This document shows positions 24,060 to 35,487 of a DNA stretch of 64,000 nucleotides, piece after piece. Source of the stretch: Ananas comosus (Eukaryota; Streptophyta; Magnoliopsida; Poales; Bromeliaceae); contig NC_033627.1 in assembly GCF_001540865.1 (NCBI RefSeq), forward strand, positions 7,065,147 through 7,129,146. Direction: 5' to 3'. The number at the start of each line of letters is the position of its first letter. The first letter of the stretch is position 1. The notes under the pieces were generated by a model. It was not told the DNA's origin. It saw only the letters and a list, made by a program, of their open reading frames with translations, and ran no database searches. The translations under genes were made by a program, and so were the position numbers.

Positions 24060-24960
24060 TTGCCCATAAGAATTTCGTGGGTTAGAAACTTTTAAACCTT
24101 TCCAATACACAAAAATCCTAATTTTATCTGGGATTCCCAAAAACTATGGCAAAATCCAAATCCAATAGCCAATCTTTATAATTTGTGGTCTAGATTAGCT
24201 TAGGACTTGATAAAAATTCATTTGTAAGGGTTAAATCCAAAACCCTAACTCAAAACCCTAAAAATTCACCAATGCCCTGGCTTCCTCTAACTTTTTCTTG
24301 CTCCAAGAAGCTTACCACCTCCAAAGCTCTCTCAAGCTTGATTTCCACAAATCTCCTCGTGTTGGAGATGATCTAGAGTGAGAGAGGAGCAAAGAGTGAG
24401 AGGGAGAGAACGGTGTGTTTTCCTCTTGTGCACAAGTGAGGGGAAATGGCTGAGGTTTCCCCAATATAAAGGGGTTGCAACAATTGCAAGAAACTCTCCT
24501 ACATTTTTCTATTTGCGACCGGTCAAAATTGGACTTTCACAGCATTGAGTACCGGTACTCGAACTTTAGTACCGGTATATGGGTTTTTAGTTCCGGTATC
24601 ACAAGCCTAGTTCTGCAAAACCTGAACGATAGTTTTTTGAGTTTTCTACTGCGTACCAGTATTCACCCAAATCAGTACCGGTACTCAAATGAATCAATGC
24701 CGGTACTCGAGAAGAGTTCCGCAAAACCCGAATGTTAGTTTTCTGTCCTTTCAACAGAGTTCCAGTACTCAATTTTAGTGCTGATATTCAATATAAAATT
24801 TGTTGTTTCCAGCAGATTAACTTCCCGAAGTCTGTTTTTGCACTGAGTTCGCATCGAAAACACTCGACTTGTCCCCAAATCTCGCTGAAACTATTCAAAT
24901 AGCCTTCTAAGCTACTTTCCACTAAAACTCCATAATTTGCAGAATTCAATGCACTACAAA
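24060..24960 (-). repeat. LTR fragment with AGTACCGGTACT palindromes
   Basis: The layout matches other LTRs here: AAACCCTAA-type text (24225-24260), a GA-rich tract (24375-24410), then ACCGGT-centred palindromes AGTACCGGTACT at about 24548-24690 and a pyrimidine-poor end. Boundaries are not exact and no internal domain is next to it. It is probably a truncated LTR of a separate family in minus orientation. Confidence 0.5.
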
Positions 24961-27900
24961 TTAGATTTAATATACAAGCATTGCATGTTGTTAGATTTTT
25001 TGGCTTGCTTGTATGAAAGTTAAAGTCCCTTACATTACTAATTGCTTGTGAAAAGTCTTATTTTGTGAATATACTCTTTCTTTTCATCAACAAATTGTGG
25101 GACCCTCATCTTTTTGTTGCTTTGTTCTTGTGGTATCGAATAGATAATAACTTTGATACTCCTGCACATACACTTATATTTGGGTTTGCTTGGTCTAGTT
25201 GTTGTTCTTACACTGCTAAAATTGTATACTTATAGAAATATCATTAGTATCATGTATCTCGAACAACTCCAGCTATTTGGTCGTAATTTTTGGAAACTCC
25301 GGTGGACTTCCCATTTGTCATTGCTGCAGTTTTTAACATTAATTATGATGACTGAATTTGGGCCTTCACAAGCTTTTATTACTGATTATCTTACGAAAAT
25401 CACTGATCTAAGCAAGTTTTTCTATTTATTTTGAATTATAGGATGGCTCGTAATATTGTCTATATTTTGTTAATCTTTTTAAGTTGCTTGGTTGATTTTA
25501 CTTATTTTTTTCAGCGTATGAAGATGGATAAACTTTTCTAAATGAGAATCTGGCTTGATTAGTAAACCATCGTTTTCTAATATGAACAACATGACATTGA
25601 AATGAGCTTAAGTGCTTTTATAAATTGTTTGTTCTTAATGTCTTTTTTCAATGTTCATTTCCTTTCAATCCGAAGCAAATGTGATAGGTAGGGAAGGAGT
25701 TACTTTTTGAGACAATATTTTGGTAAAATGAGTGTAGCAAGATTGAAGATCATCATTTGCACTTTGATAACATTTATATCTAGGTTTGAATTAAGTGGAC
25801 AGCTAAGTTTCATCATTTATAGATGCCATCTTTATACTACTTCGCACTGTATTGATTACTTTATACATAAGTCAACCTTGTTATTAGTTTTTTTTTTTAT
25901 TCAAAATCATATGCATTTTCTATAAGAAACATAAATATATTAAGTAGTTTTTTGTGAAACTTGCTATGGGTTTATATCGCCCTCTATGGCATCGCTGTCC
26001 ACTTTCTGCTATGAGACACCTCAAATGCTATGTACTCGCTATCCGCTATTTATAACCGTACTCATTTGTATTCTGAATGACTGCCATTGCTTATTTAGGT
26101 TTCTTTTATCCATATATTGTTTTCTTTGGGCAAATTGCACCACTATGAAGTTTCAGTCAATTTTGATTTTGGTCCTCGAATTTGTAAGTTTGACATTAGA
26201 GACCTTAAACTGTTAAATAACTTTCACTTTAGTGTTTGTACATATTTACTATTGCGGGGCAAATCATTGCCACGCTTAGTGAATTTGTGCACCAGTGCCT
26301 ACACACTGCATTTTTACACTACGTTATATGTATTTATTTACTTCCTATTCCATCTTGTAATTGACCCTCTCATGTAGTAAGTTACACTCTTTTCTCTAGT
26401 TAGAAATTGGGCCATTGGGTTAAAAATGTGACATGGTTGAAAGACTAGTGTACTTGTCATGTACTGATTTATAAATGAACAAGGTACTCAAATTTCAGGG
26501 AGTAGTACTGCAATTTGCCCTATATTATCTAAAACGCCATTTGGGCATTGTGCATTACCTGTGTTTAAATCACCTTAAATGAAAACGTGGTATTGAAAAG
26601 AGTAGTGAAATCCTTGCACTTAAGAATCCGAAGAGAATGGTCGCTAACCACAGAAAACAGAAACTTCAATTACACAGAAAATGTACTAAATTGTATTTCT
26701 AACTATTGGAAATCGAAGGTGCCCGAGGAGTATATACTGTGAACTCTGGGGAAAGAGTTGAAGAACGTTTAGAACAATCCACTAAGACAAACATCCCTCG
26801 CTGGAGGAAGGATTTTTTTTTTTAATTTTTATTTTTTATTATTACTCTTATAGTCATCTCAAAAGCTCTTGTGGTCTTACCATCTTGTTTTACTCTTTCT
26901 ATGTCTGGACAAAGTTTGTCCTACTTTTTGGCTGCTTCCATAATGTTTTTGTTTTTTCTGTAAAATTGCTGCATTTGATATCCTGGGAAATTGTGTATGA
27001 AACTTGAATGACAGCTATAATGGGGCATTTGTTTTGGCATAACTAAATAGCAGAGGTGGTAATTTAATGTTAGTCCTCTGTTTCAGTTGAAATTTAGTGT
27101 TGAGTCCTCTGTTTCGGCTGTTTTGTTTAACAGCAGTGCGTCAAGTTGGCATAATCCGGTGCTGTTAGCCCCTCAAGGTAGTGTAACTTACTTTGTCTGT
27201 TCATAGATCTGAATTCATTTACACCAAATTTAGGTATGAATAACTAACATAATATTGAACAGATTAAATAAAGCGAGTCTATGATTTTCTTTTTATTTTA
27301 TTTTTTTATTTTTTCAGTATGTGAACTTTCTTTCAAATAAGCTAAGCTGAAAGAGATACTGCTTTTTTACTTCCTCTAAGATAACCTCTTCTGGTGATTG
27401 GTGACTTCACCCACTTACATTGTGTTGGTTCCTCACTCTACTACTCTTCTCAGCGTAGTGTTGTGAACGTGGTGCTTCACCATTTGTATTAGGATGATGT
27501 ATTTACAGGTTCTGCTGCCTAGTTCTTCTCACCTTATCTCATCATCCACTGGTGGAGAGATTAGGAACATCTTTCACCTTTTATTCCGCACCTCAGCCCC
27601 CACATAATAATGTGTGTAAAATGATATTATCTGCCGGTGGTGCTTGAGGTTAAGAAAGGTGGAATATCTCATTTGAGAAGTGTCATTTGTGAAAAACTTT
27701 TGAAATCTCTTTCCTTTAATATTATCCTCACATTTTTAGCTATTTTAAATACAAAAAGTGTGAGGTGGTACTGACATGTCAATTTTGTACAAAGATTCTT
27801 AAATTCTCAAAAATGTTAAATTGCTAGCCAATGCATAGAAGTACATTAAATATATATTAGGAGTATGTCTCATGTGGAATGTGCATATATCAGTTGTAAA

Positions 27901-29141
27901 TACAGTGTTGCTGTATAACTGGACTAAGGAAATGTGATCAGTGCTATGATAATTTAATTTCTTATCTAGCTAGTGATAGAACGTAATGAGCGCTTGTGAA
28001 CTGTGAATTAAGAGTATTGTCTTGTGAACTTTGAATTAAGAGTATTGTCCACTTTACCTCTGTTTGAAGAGCTACCTTATGAAATAGACAAAACTTGTGG
28101 GTTTTTTAGTATTTAAAAAAATAGGGGTATGATAAGACTCGCATGGAAATATTGACCTTGGATGGGTAGTAAGGTGGACGATTACGCCCACTTTTAGATG
28201 TATAGGTGGCACTGCTATGTGAAATAATAAAGAGCATAATCATGCAAATCTTTCATATTAATTTTACTATTTAGCTAATCATGGTAAATCTTTTGTATCT
28301 TACGGTTCAATGTTTTCTACAGGTTTCTGCTTCACTTAATCTGGCAGAACAAAAGAAAAATCCAAAATTAATAGCTGAGAGTACCTGGAATTTTGAAATA
28401 TGAGACAGGTGAACAGGTGAGCAAATACCGCTTGCAATATGAGATGTTGCTTTAAACATCAATTGTTGTTTTAATTTGCTATATTGCATTCTTGGCCATG
28501 AGAGGCTGTTCCGAACAAACTAAGTCTATTGTCCAAAATGTTCATCTTGTAACAGAATTGCCGCGTATAATTTAATGAGGTTATAACAAGGCAACTGGCA
28601 TTTGATCATTTAGTTTTCAATATTTGAATACTCAAAACACTTTCGTTTTGCGTCTCCTTTCAATTACTTTCTTGCTCAGTATGGATTTCCAGGATAATTG
28701 CCTCCTGAGCGAGACCTCTGTACTGGCAGGGAAATTGCCCCCTTCTTTTTATCTTTTCAGTTTTAGGTAAAGTGAGCTTTCACGAGAAGATTATGATTTT
28801 CTTATTTTTATATGAATAGAAAATTGGATGTGTAAGTTGACAAAACTGAAATATGATTATGATTTTCTTCTTCTAGCTTTTGCTTTTGGCATGCGGAGTA
28901 CTTTGTTCTTAACGATTCATTTTGTGGCATTTTGATGCACTCAATGATAATTTTCGAAAATTATCATATTTAATTTTTAGATGTTTCAAATATTACGGAT
29001 TGTGTTTAACATTATATTTCATGGTGTCGATCTCGATCCAAAATTTTTCATTGTCAAAAAATATGTTTTAGAATGGAGGGCTTCGTCCTATTTGTGGCTA
29101 TATAATGTGCGTTGTAGATTGTTTGTCTGATAGATGAACAA
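24961..29141. other. AT-rich stretch without recognised genes
   Basis: No ORF here has a domain I recognise. Apart from the MITE at 26128-26520 I see no LTR, tRNA or repeat of the kinds found elsewhere in the window. Long poly-T runs and splice-like pyrimidine tracts occur. It could be older intergenic DNA or an intron, and is the least repeat-like part of the window. Confidence 0.5.
26128..26520. mobile_element. MITE with GGGCAAATTGCA terminal inverted repeats
   Basis: The left end GGGCAAATTGCACCACTA and the right end TAGTACTGCAATTTGCCC form an inverted repeat (12 of the first 12 bases). The length is 393 bp, AT-rich, non-coding. No target duplication was identified with certainty. Confidence 0.75.
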
Positions 29142-30395
29142 TGTCACGCTCCAGGCTATAGCGGAAGCTTCGGGTGCTAGGGATGTCAATAGATTGGATT
29201 CGGGGTGGATTTTCAAAATTCGAACCCAAACATGACTGCCAAAGCCGATCTCAAATCCAAATCCGATAGATTTTAAAAATTCTTTTCCGAACCTGAACCA
29301 ACCAAAATTTCGAAACTTGATCCTGAAATAATTATTTCTCTTTACCATATTGTACAATATATTATATTAAATTTAAATTTTTAAAATACAAATTCAAATA
29401 AAACATCGCACATTTATATATAGAATAGAGCTCCTATGTTTTTAAAAGTATCAACTTGTAAGTTTTAGGCTCAGATTAAGGGATGTGCGGTTATGATGAT
29501 AGTGGTTTCTTAGGGTTGAGTGGGTGGTTGAACAGTATGATCTAATAAGTGTATGATCTAATAAGTGAAAATGATCAAATGGTAGATATAACGGTGAAAA
29601 ACTTAAAAGCGTCAAGTGCTTGGTGCTTTTAAAAGCACCATAGCCGAACTCTTTATATATATTATATGATGTAAAATCTATATTATATGATGTAAAATCA
29701 ATACGTGTTTGGATTTTGGTTGGGTTCGGGTTGGGTACAAATAAATCCATACTCGAAGCCAAATCCGTCGGTATTTTCATTTTTTATATTTATATATGAA
29801 ACTATATCCGTTTGGTATTGGGTAAATTCGCTCTGTTGGAGTTCAGATTCGGAAAAATTTTTTTGGGTGTCCGTATACATTGACATCCCTGCTGGGTGCA
29901 CCAACGGACCCGTCTTAGGCACGAAGTGTCTAAACAAATCCATAACAAAACAACATGAAACAAGAGTGTTGAACTAAAACAAGTATCAGAATCTACGAAT
30001 AATAATATAACAGGTTTAGTAAACATGTACATACAACATTCTCACAACTCCAAAATAAAATATTCATACAACTTCTAACAACTCCAAAATAAAATATTCA
30101 TATACAACTTCTATTAGTCTCGCCGGTTCATACTTCATACATGTACAAGCTGCTGTACAAAAATAAACATATACTGGTGGTGGTCCTCCTCTAGCCCGAA
30201 TACCACAGGAAGGAGATGGTAACATAGTATAAACTGAGTTGAAATAAAGAATAACAACCATGCATCTATACTAACTAATGAAATCAAAACTAGATATCTG
30301 CATCAACTAGCATACTAGAAAAAGGAATGCTGCATAACCCAATCATAACAACTAATTCATAAGTCCAGTCAAGCTTGCATTCGCCAAGTGCCCGG
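29142..30395 (-). repeat. truncated LTR (B-like), minus orientation
   Basis: Starts TGTCACGCTCCAGG, then GCGGAAGC, and continues with a pattern also seen at the start of the LTR at 39660 (TGTCACGCCCCGGG, GCGGAAGC, then AT-rich ACAATAATAA-type text). It is interrupted by a MITE at 29179-29890 and lost at 30396, where the TRIM-like element starts. Confidence 0.6.
29179..29890. mobile_element. MITE with AGGGATGTCAAT terminal inverted repeats
   Basis: The left end AGGGATGTCAATAG and the right end CATTGACATCCCT are inverted copies. The length is 712 bp, with GGGTTCGGGTTGG-like sub-terminal text. The host LTR reads on across it with a shared GCT at both sides, so a 3-bp target duplication is likely. 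No transposase. Confidence 0.8.
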
Positions 30396-30959
30396 TGTAA
30401 CGACCCGACCCCTAGCAATAATAACTCGTCGGACCCAAAACTACTAGCTGAAAACGCTTAAGCTTAGTTATTATTACTACTGTGTTCGTCATTTATAAAT
30501 CTCTCTTCCGTATTATCCGATGTAGGACTATTGTGATGTTTCCCCTCGTTTAGGCCTTGACGTCCTCGTCATCCCGACCCAATCATACACAGTCCTAGAT
30601 TCACCAGGCGATGTGAGATCCATCTCACACTTCCGACTGGTTATCAGGCTCTGATACCAAATGGGAGAAAGATTTATAAGTAACAGACACTAGTAATAAT
30701 AACTAGGTTAAAGCATTTTGGGCTAGTGATTTGGGCCCAACGAGTTATTCTTACTAGGGGATTGGGTCGTTACATTAGGTATCAGAGCCTCATAACTAGC
30801 CAGAAGTGTGAGATGGATTTCACATTGCCTGACGAATTTGGGACTGTGTATGATTGGGCAGGACTGACAAGGATGTTAGGGCCTAAACGAGGGGAGTATG
30901 TGACATCCAATAGTCCTACATCGGATAATATGAGAGAGAGATTTATAAGTGATAGACAC
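30396..30959. mobile_element. TRIM-like element with two head-to-head copies
   Basis: The left end TGTAACGACCCGACCCCTAG is mirrored by TAGGGGATTGGGTCGTTACA at 30755-30774. Right after this, AGGTATCAGAGCC (from about 30777) looks like a primer-binding site. The same motif inverted, GGCTCTGATACCA, lies at 30647-30659. Internal blocks (AGTGTGAGATGGAT, CCTACATCGGATAAT, GAGATTTATAA) occur once in each orientation. This fits a very short non-coding LTR element with inverted copies sharing a middle LTR. Part of the LTR resembles the 5S rRNA internal promoter (GTTAAAGC, then TTTTGGGCTAG), as in Cassandra TRIMs. That identity is tentative. Confidence 0.6.
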
Positions 30960-31452
30960 TGTAGTAAATTGAACTTTGGCAAATTGCGAAGTTTGAGTGT
31001 GGGAATATCAATTGAAACTATTCCACATTTTTTGAGGGGTTGTAGAGAGGTTTTCGGCAAGTTAGTGGAGTGATCAAATGGCCGAAAGCGCAAAAGTGCA
31101 TTGCAAAATACAATTTCAGCACTTTGCATTGAGTACCAGTACCAGCGCGGGTACCGGTACCCAGCACAGCAGCAGCTGCATAGCAGTAAGGCTGTTTTGG
31201 TCACTTGGCATTCAATACTTATCTCTTAAGGGTTAGCACGACTCCTGCATCTGGTTAGGAGGTGTTGGAGCATAGAGAACCAGGTTTGAGCCTTTCCCTT
31301 TCTCTCTCTAGGGTTTTGGAGATTTGAGAAGTAGGAAGTTGTGGATTTGAGTTCATTTTCTTCCCCTCTCTTGTAGCTAGCTGATTTGGAGGGCTTGGGG
31401 GCTGTTGTTTGTTGTTGGAGAGAGAGATTTGGAAGTATTTTGCAGACTAAAC
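30960..31452 (+). repeat. LTR-B 5' fragment, plus orientation
   Basis: Begins TGTAGTAAATTGAACTTTGG, like the starts at 35488 and 52461. It contains a GTACCGGTAC palindrome (about 31149-31162), CAGCAGCAGCTGCA and the CT-rich tract near 31300. It is cut at 31453 by a GGACCGGTCC-type LTR. The remaining part of this LTR-B was not found. Confidence 0.75.
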
Positions 31453-32962
31453 TGTGAGGAAGTGAATTCTCGAAATGCGAGAGTTAGACTTCATGCAAAA
31501 TCGACCAAGGGTCATGTTGGTGAGCTTTAGAAAAGCCAAAGATGTCAAAATCACCAAAAGTGCATTGGAAATGAGTCCATGCGAGCAAACAGTGCAAAAC
31601 ATGCACTGGAGCAAAATTGCTCTCGGGGACTGGTCCCTGGCAGGGAGGGACCGGTCCCATCGGCTGGGGTTGCGGGGATCTTTGATGCAACCGGTCCCTG
31701 GCAGGGAGAGACCGATCCCCGAGCGTGATCCCAGCGAGAAAAGCCAAAAATTTGGCTAAGTTTCGAAAATCCTACTCTTGGGAACCGGTCTCTCAGGAAG
31801 GAACCGGTCTCCCGAGGACCGGTCTCTCTGGGAGAGACCGGTACCCGAACGCGTGACCCGAGCTGAAGCTCTCGGGGACCGGTCCCAAGTCGGGGAGACC
31901 GGTCCCTCTGGGTGCAGAATGCCCAGTGAGGGGCAGTGCACAGAGTGAAAAGGTGAGGAGCCTACTGGGATATTGTTACAATATGAGGCATATGGGACCC
32001 CTCCTCTCTCTCATCCCCTCATTTCCCTCTCTCCCTCTCTCACACTCCCTTGCTCTCTCTCTCTCTAGAAGAGAAGAAGAAAAAGAAGAAGAAGAAGAAG
32101 AAGAAAAGAGAAGGAAAAGAAGGAAGAAAAGGAAGGAGAAGAAGAAGGAGATCAAGGAAAAGAAGCTTTTGGATTTCTCCCTCTTCCTCTCTTCTCTCTA
32201 TTAAGCTAACCTAGAGGTAAGCTTTTAATCCTAGCTTATGAAATTTAGGGTTTTTGGGTTTTAGCTCTTTGGATGGGATCAAATGAATCCCTAGCACCAT
32301 GAATGGTAAGATTAGAGCTAGAATCTAGGGTTTTGAGATGGGTTTAACTTGGTGCTAATCCTAGGGCTCCAAAATAGGGTTTTTGGTAAAGTATGAGATT
32401 GATCTCATTTGAGACCATGTAAACCTGATTGCTAGGTAACGAAACGCGGGGGCGAAGTCGGAATTTCGATTCGTCGAGCGGATCAAGAGCTATCGGCAAA
32501 ATAAGGCCGATTGAGCATCATTTGGACCAAGAAGACCGAGGCTTCGTCGTAAAGAACGCCGAAGCACATTTCTAGAGCCTCCGTATACACAAAAGGTGGG
32601 GGGTGTCGTCCCGAAACATCCGGGGTTCTTTTTATGTCTAAGTTAATTATGTTGATCATATTGCGTTATAGGAGTAGTAGTTGTACATTTCCATTTCCTT
32701 GCATGCTTTCTTGGTAGTGTAGCGGGGTGAGCTTGACACGTGGACTAGGATAGTATGAGGATTGGGTTTTGTGACATAGAATCCTATAGCGGCATAAAGA
32801 GCCGAACTTGGACATAGCCTAGTAGAGTGGCATTGAACTAGTGTGGTAGAAGCACTATGACATGAACGAGTGACATGTAGAATAACCGAGACATTTACTA
32901 CAGTGACTGAATGAGTGGCATCGAGTCTAGTGTAGTAAACTTGACCTGAACCTAGGGATAGT
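31453..32962 (+). repeat. A-prime LTR, copy 1 (5' part, without E4 and E2)
   Basis: Starts TGTGAGGAAGTGAATTCTCG. It has the ACCGGT cluster (31620-31910) and the CT/GA junction (about 31995-32160), and runs uninterrupted to 32962, where an E3-type LTR begins. The stretch from 32073 on matches 39021-39659 plus 49171-49420 with few differences, but without E4 (site near 32073-32077, GAAGA) and without E2 (site GGTAG 32713-32717). Confidence 0.85.
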
Positions 32963-33801
32963 TGTAAGGAGGTGAATTCTCGAAAATCGAGGATTGTACT
33001 TCGCCCAGGATCGACTAACTGTCGAGAGTGTACCCTTTGTGGGAGTTGGAGATGTCCAAAACACAAAAAGTGCTTTGGAGTTGAGTCCGCGAGAGCAAAT
33101 AGGCAAATCTGGACTCAGCAGATTTTTGCTCTCGGGGACCGGTCCCTGGAGGGAAGGACCGGTCCCCGTAGCTGATGGTCGCGGGGGAGGTCGATCGACC
33201 GGTCCCTGGCTGAGGGGACCGGTCCCCGTGCGCGACACCCGCAGGAGAAAGCCAAAATTTGGCTAAGTCCTGAAGGTTCCCCGTTGGGGAACCGGTCTCT
33301 TAGGAGAGACCGGTCTCCCAGGGACGGGTCCCTCAGGTGAGGACCGGTTCTCGAATGCGAAAAGTCCCCAGACTGCAGGGAGAGCTCTCGGGGACCGGTC
33401 TCCCCGACCAGGGACCGGTTCCTCTGGGCGAAAACTGCCCAGTGACAGCTGCGTGAGAGATGAAAAGCTGAGGGGTCTAAATGCAAAATGGCCTTTATTA
33501 GAGTGGGCTGGGCCCTCTCTCTCCCTCACACCCTCTCATTCTCTCTCTTTCTTACACTCTCTCTTTCTCACACTCTCTCTTGCTCCCCCTCTCTCTCTCT
33601 AGGAAAGAAAGAATAAAAGAGAGGGGGAAGAAGAAAGAGAAGAAGAAGAAGGAGGAGTAGAGGAAGAAGAAGGAGGAGAACAAGATAGAGAAGGCTTGGA
33701 CCATCTTCCTCTCTTTCTTTCCTCTCTGTTGGTGTAGCTCAAGGGGTAAGCTACAAACCCTAGCTTGTAGAACTTAGGGTTTTGGGTTTTTATGCTTTGG
33801 A
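32963..33801 (+). repeat. E3-type LTR fragment, copy 1
   Basis: Starts TGTAAGGAGGTGAATTCTCG, preceded by ATAGT, exactly as at 49421. The sequence is nearly identical to 49421-50257, including the cluster at 33134-33425 and the CT/GA tract. It ends abruptly at the ambiguous base at 33802. Confidence 0.9.
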
Positions 33802-33802
33802 N
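33802..33802. other. single N: probable assembly join
   Basis: Sequence to the left is an E3-type LTR in plus orientation. Sequence to the right starts in the middle of an LTR in minus orientation, about 680 bp into it by comparison with 39660-40336. Neither side shows an LTR end, so the junction is not a clean insertion. Confidence 0.85.
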
Positions 33803-35487
33803 TGTTTACTATTCTAGTCAAAGTCCAAGTAATATTCTAAGTCAGTATCTGTCCACATGTCATGATGAATGCTCAAGTCAAATCTAAAGAGACCCACCCG
33901 AAGGCTGTCTATGGCCCTGAGACCCACCCGAAGGCTGTCTGGCCGGTGCCGAGCCTAATGGCCCCGTGGTAGTCAACATCCCCACCCTAGGAATGAGCCT
34001 GGCCCACGGCAATCCACTTCGGCGCCCAATCCCGCACGGCGAATATGTATCGCGATGGCTATCTCCGGAGTGCCGGCTTTTAGGGAGCGGCCCTCACAAG
34101 CATGTGCGAATGAGCACAATGGCAAGTAGTCAAACGAGCTGTCGCAAGTACCAAGTCCTCATGTCTAATAACATGGAACGTATCGAATGTCTCAAAGGCC
34201 TATCTCTACGTCATCATGTCTCTAACATGGAATATATATAGTAGATGTACAATGGCCTATCATCATGTCTCTAAGTTGCATTTTATAGTTTACTAATTCC
34301 AAGTGCCTCTTTATGACACTTTTGTTCAACGAGTCCCAAGCATGGCATTAACATGTTCATAATGCATAGTTCTCTCAATTCTAGCATGGAGACATGTTCT
34401 CAACTTGCGAAACCAAGTACTGTCCACAATGCATGCAATCTACACATATAGCTCTACTATATGGAGTACAAATTTTTTTACGATACATGAGGCATGCATG
34501 TTAAGTGTTCTAAAATTCATATAAATCATGTTTAGCATGAATTTGCATTCAAAAATACTTTACAAACGTTTAGAAGGCATAGGGGCCATTTTGCCCCATT
34601 TTCATGAAGTCAAACCCACCAAAAGAATCGACTTATTCGTTTCGCCGAACGAAGATATCCATAAGCTCCCTAGTACCCTAGAAACATCAAAAATAGGGTC
34701 ACCCAAACGAAACGAAGAGCGAATAGCTCAAACATTAACCAACTCAAGCTAAGGTTGGGGAAGACTCACCTCAAGTGGAAAACCCTCTCTAAATCCTCAA
34801 ATGGAAGGTAGAGGTCTTCCAATCTAACTTATATAACGGTTCCAAACCCATCAAAAGAGATCAAGAAGCCTCAAATCCAAAACCCCCAAAATAAATCCTA
34901 AATTCCAAAATCTAGGGTTTCATCTAGTAAAACCTAGAGAATTAAGTATGCAACAAATGGGGATTACAAGCTACCAACCTCAAGAGAAACCCCAATCCAA
35001 GCTCAAAACCAAGTAGGGTTGAAGTTTGATCCTTCACAATACTCCAACCGCAAGTTCAAAGCCACCGAAGGTGAGAAATGAGGAAGAAGATGATGCTCCA
35101 AGGCCTCTATGCAAGCTCCTTCTCCTCTTCTTTTCCTTCTTCTCCTTCCCTTTCTCTCTCTAGAAGTGTAGGAAGAGTGTGAGGGAGAGAAAATGAGAGT
35201 GAGAGGGGAGGAGAGGCTGCTTATAGCCTCTAAAGTAACAAAATCCACATAAGCCCCTCAAAAACTCAAATTTACATCAGCCCGGACTTGGCAGTTTTCG
35301 CCCAGAGGGACCGGTCTCCCCGACCTGGGACCGGTCTCTCAGCCTGCCCCCGAAAATCCAACGTTCGGGAACCGGTCTCTCCCTGCGCGGGACCGGTCTC
35401 TCCCCGCGCAGACGCGCTCGGGGACCGGTCTCAACTGCTAGGGACCGGTTGCCTCGCCTGCTACGCAGCACTGTTCATTGGGGGACC

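Noticed and set aside
25153..25434. Host protein gene in the AT-rich region
   Set aside because: 93-residue frame with no known motif and hydrophobic, AT-driven composition; no exon partner seen.
30700..30760. 5S rRNA gene
   Set aside because: Only a short stretch resembles the internal promoter; the rest of 5S is missing.
31453..33801. Paired LTRs of one element at 31453 and 32963
   Set aside because: The second LTR start is preceded by ATAGT inside the first LTR, as at 49416-49420, so it is an insertion and not a partner LTR.
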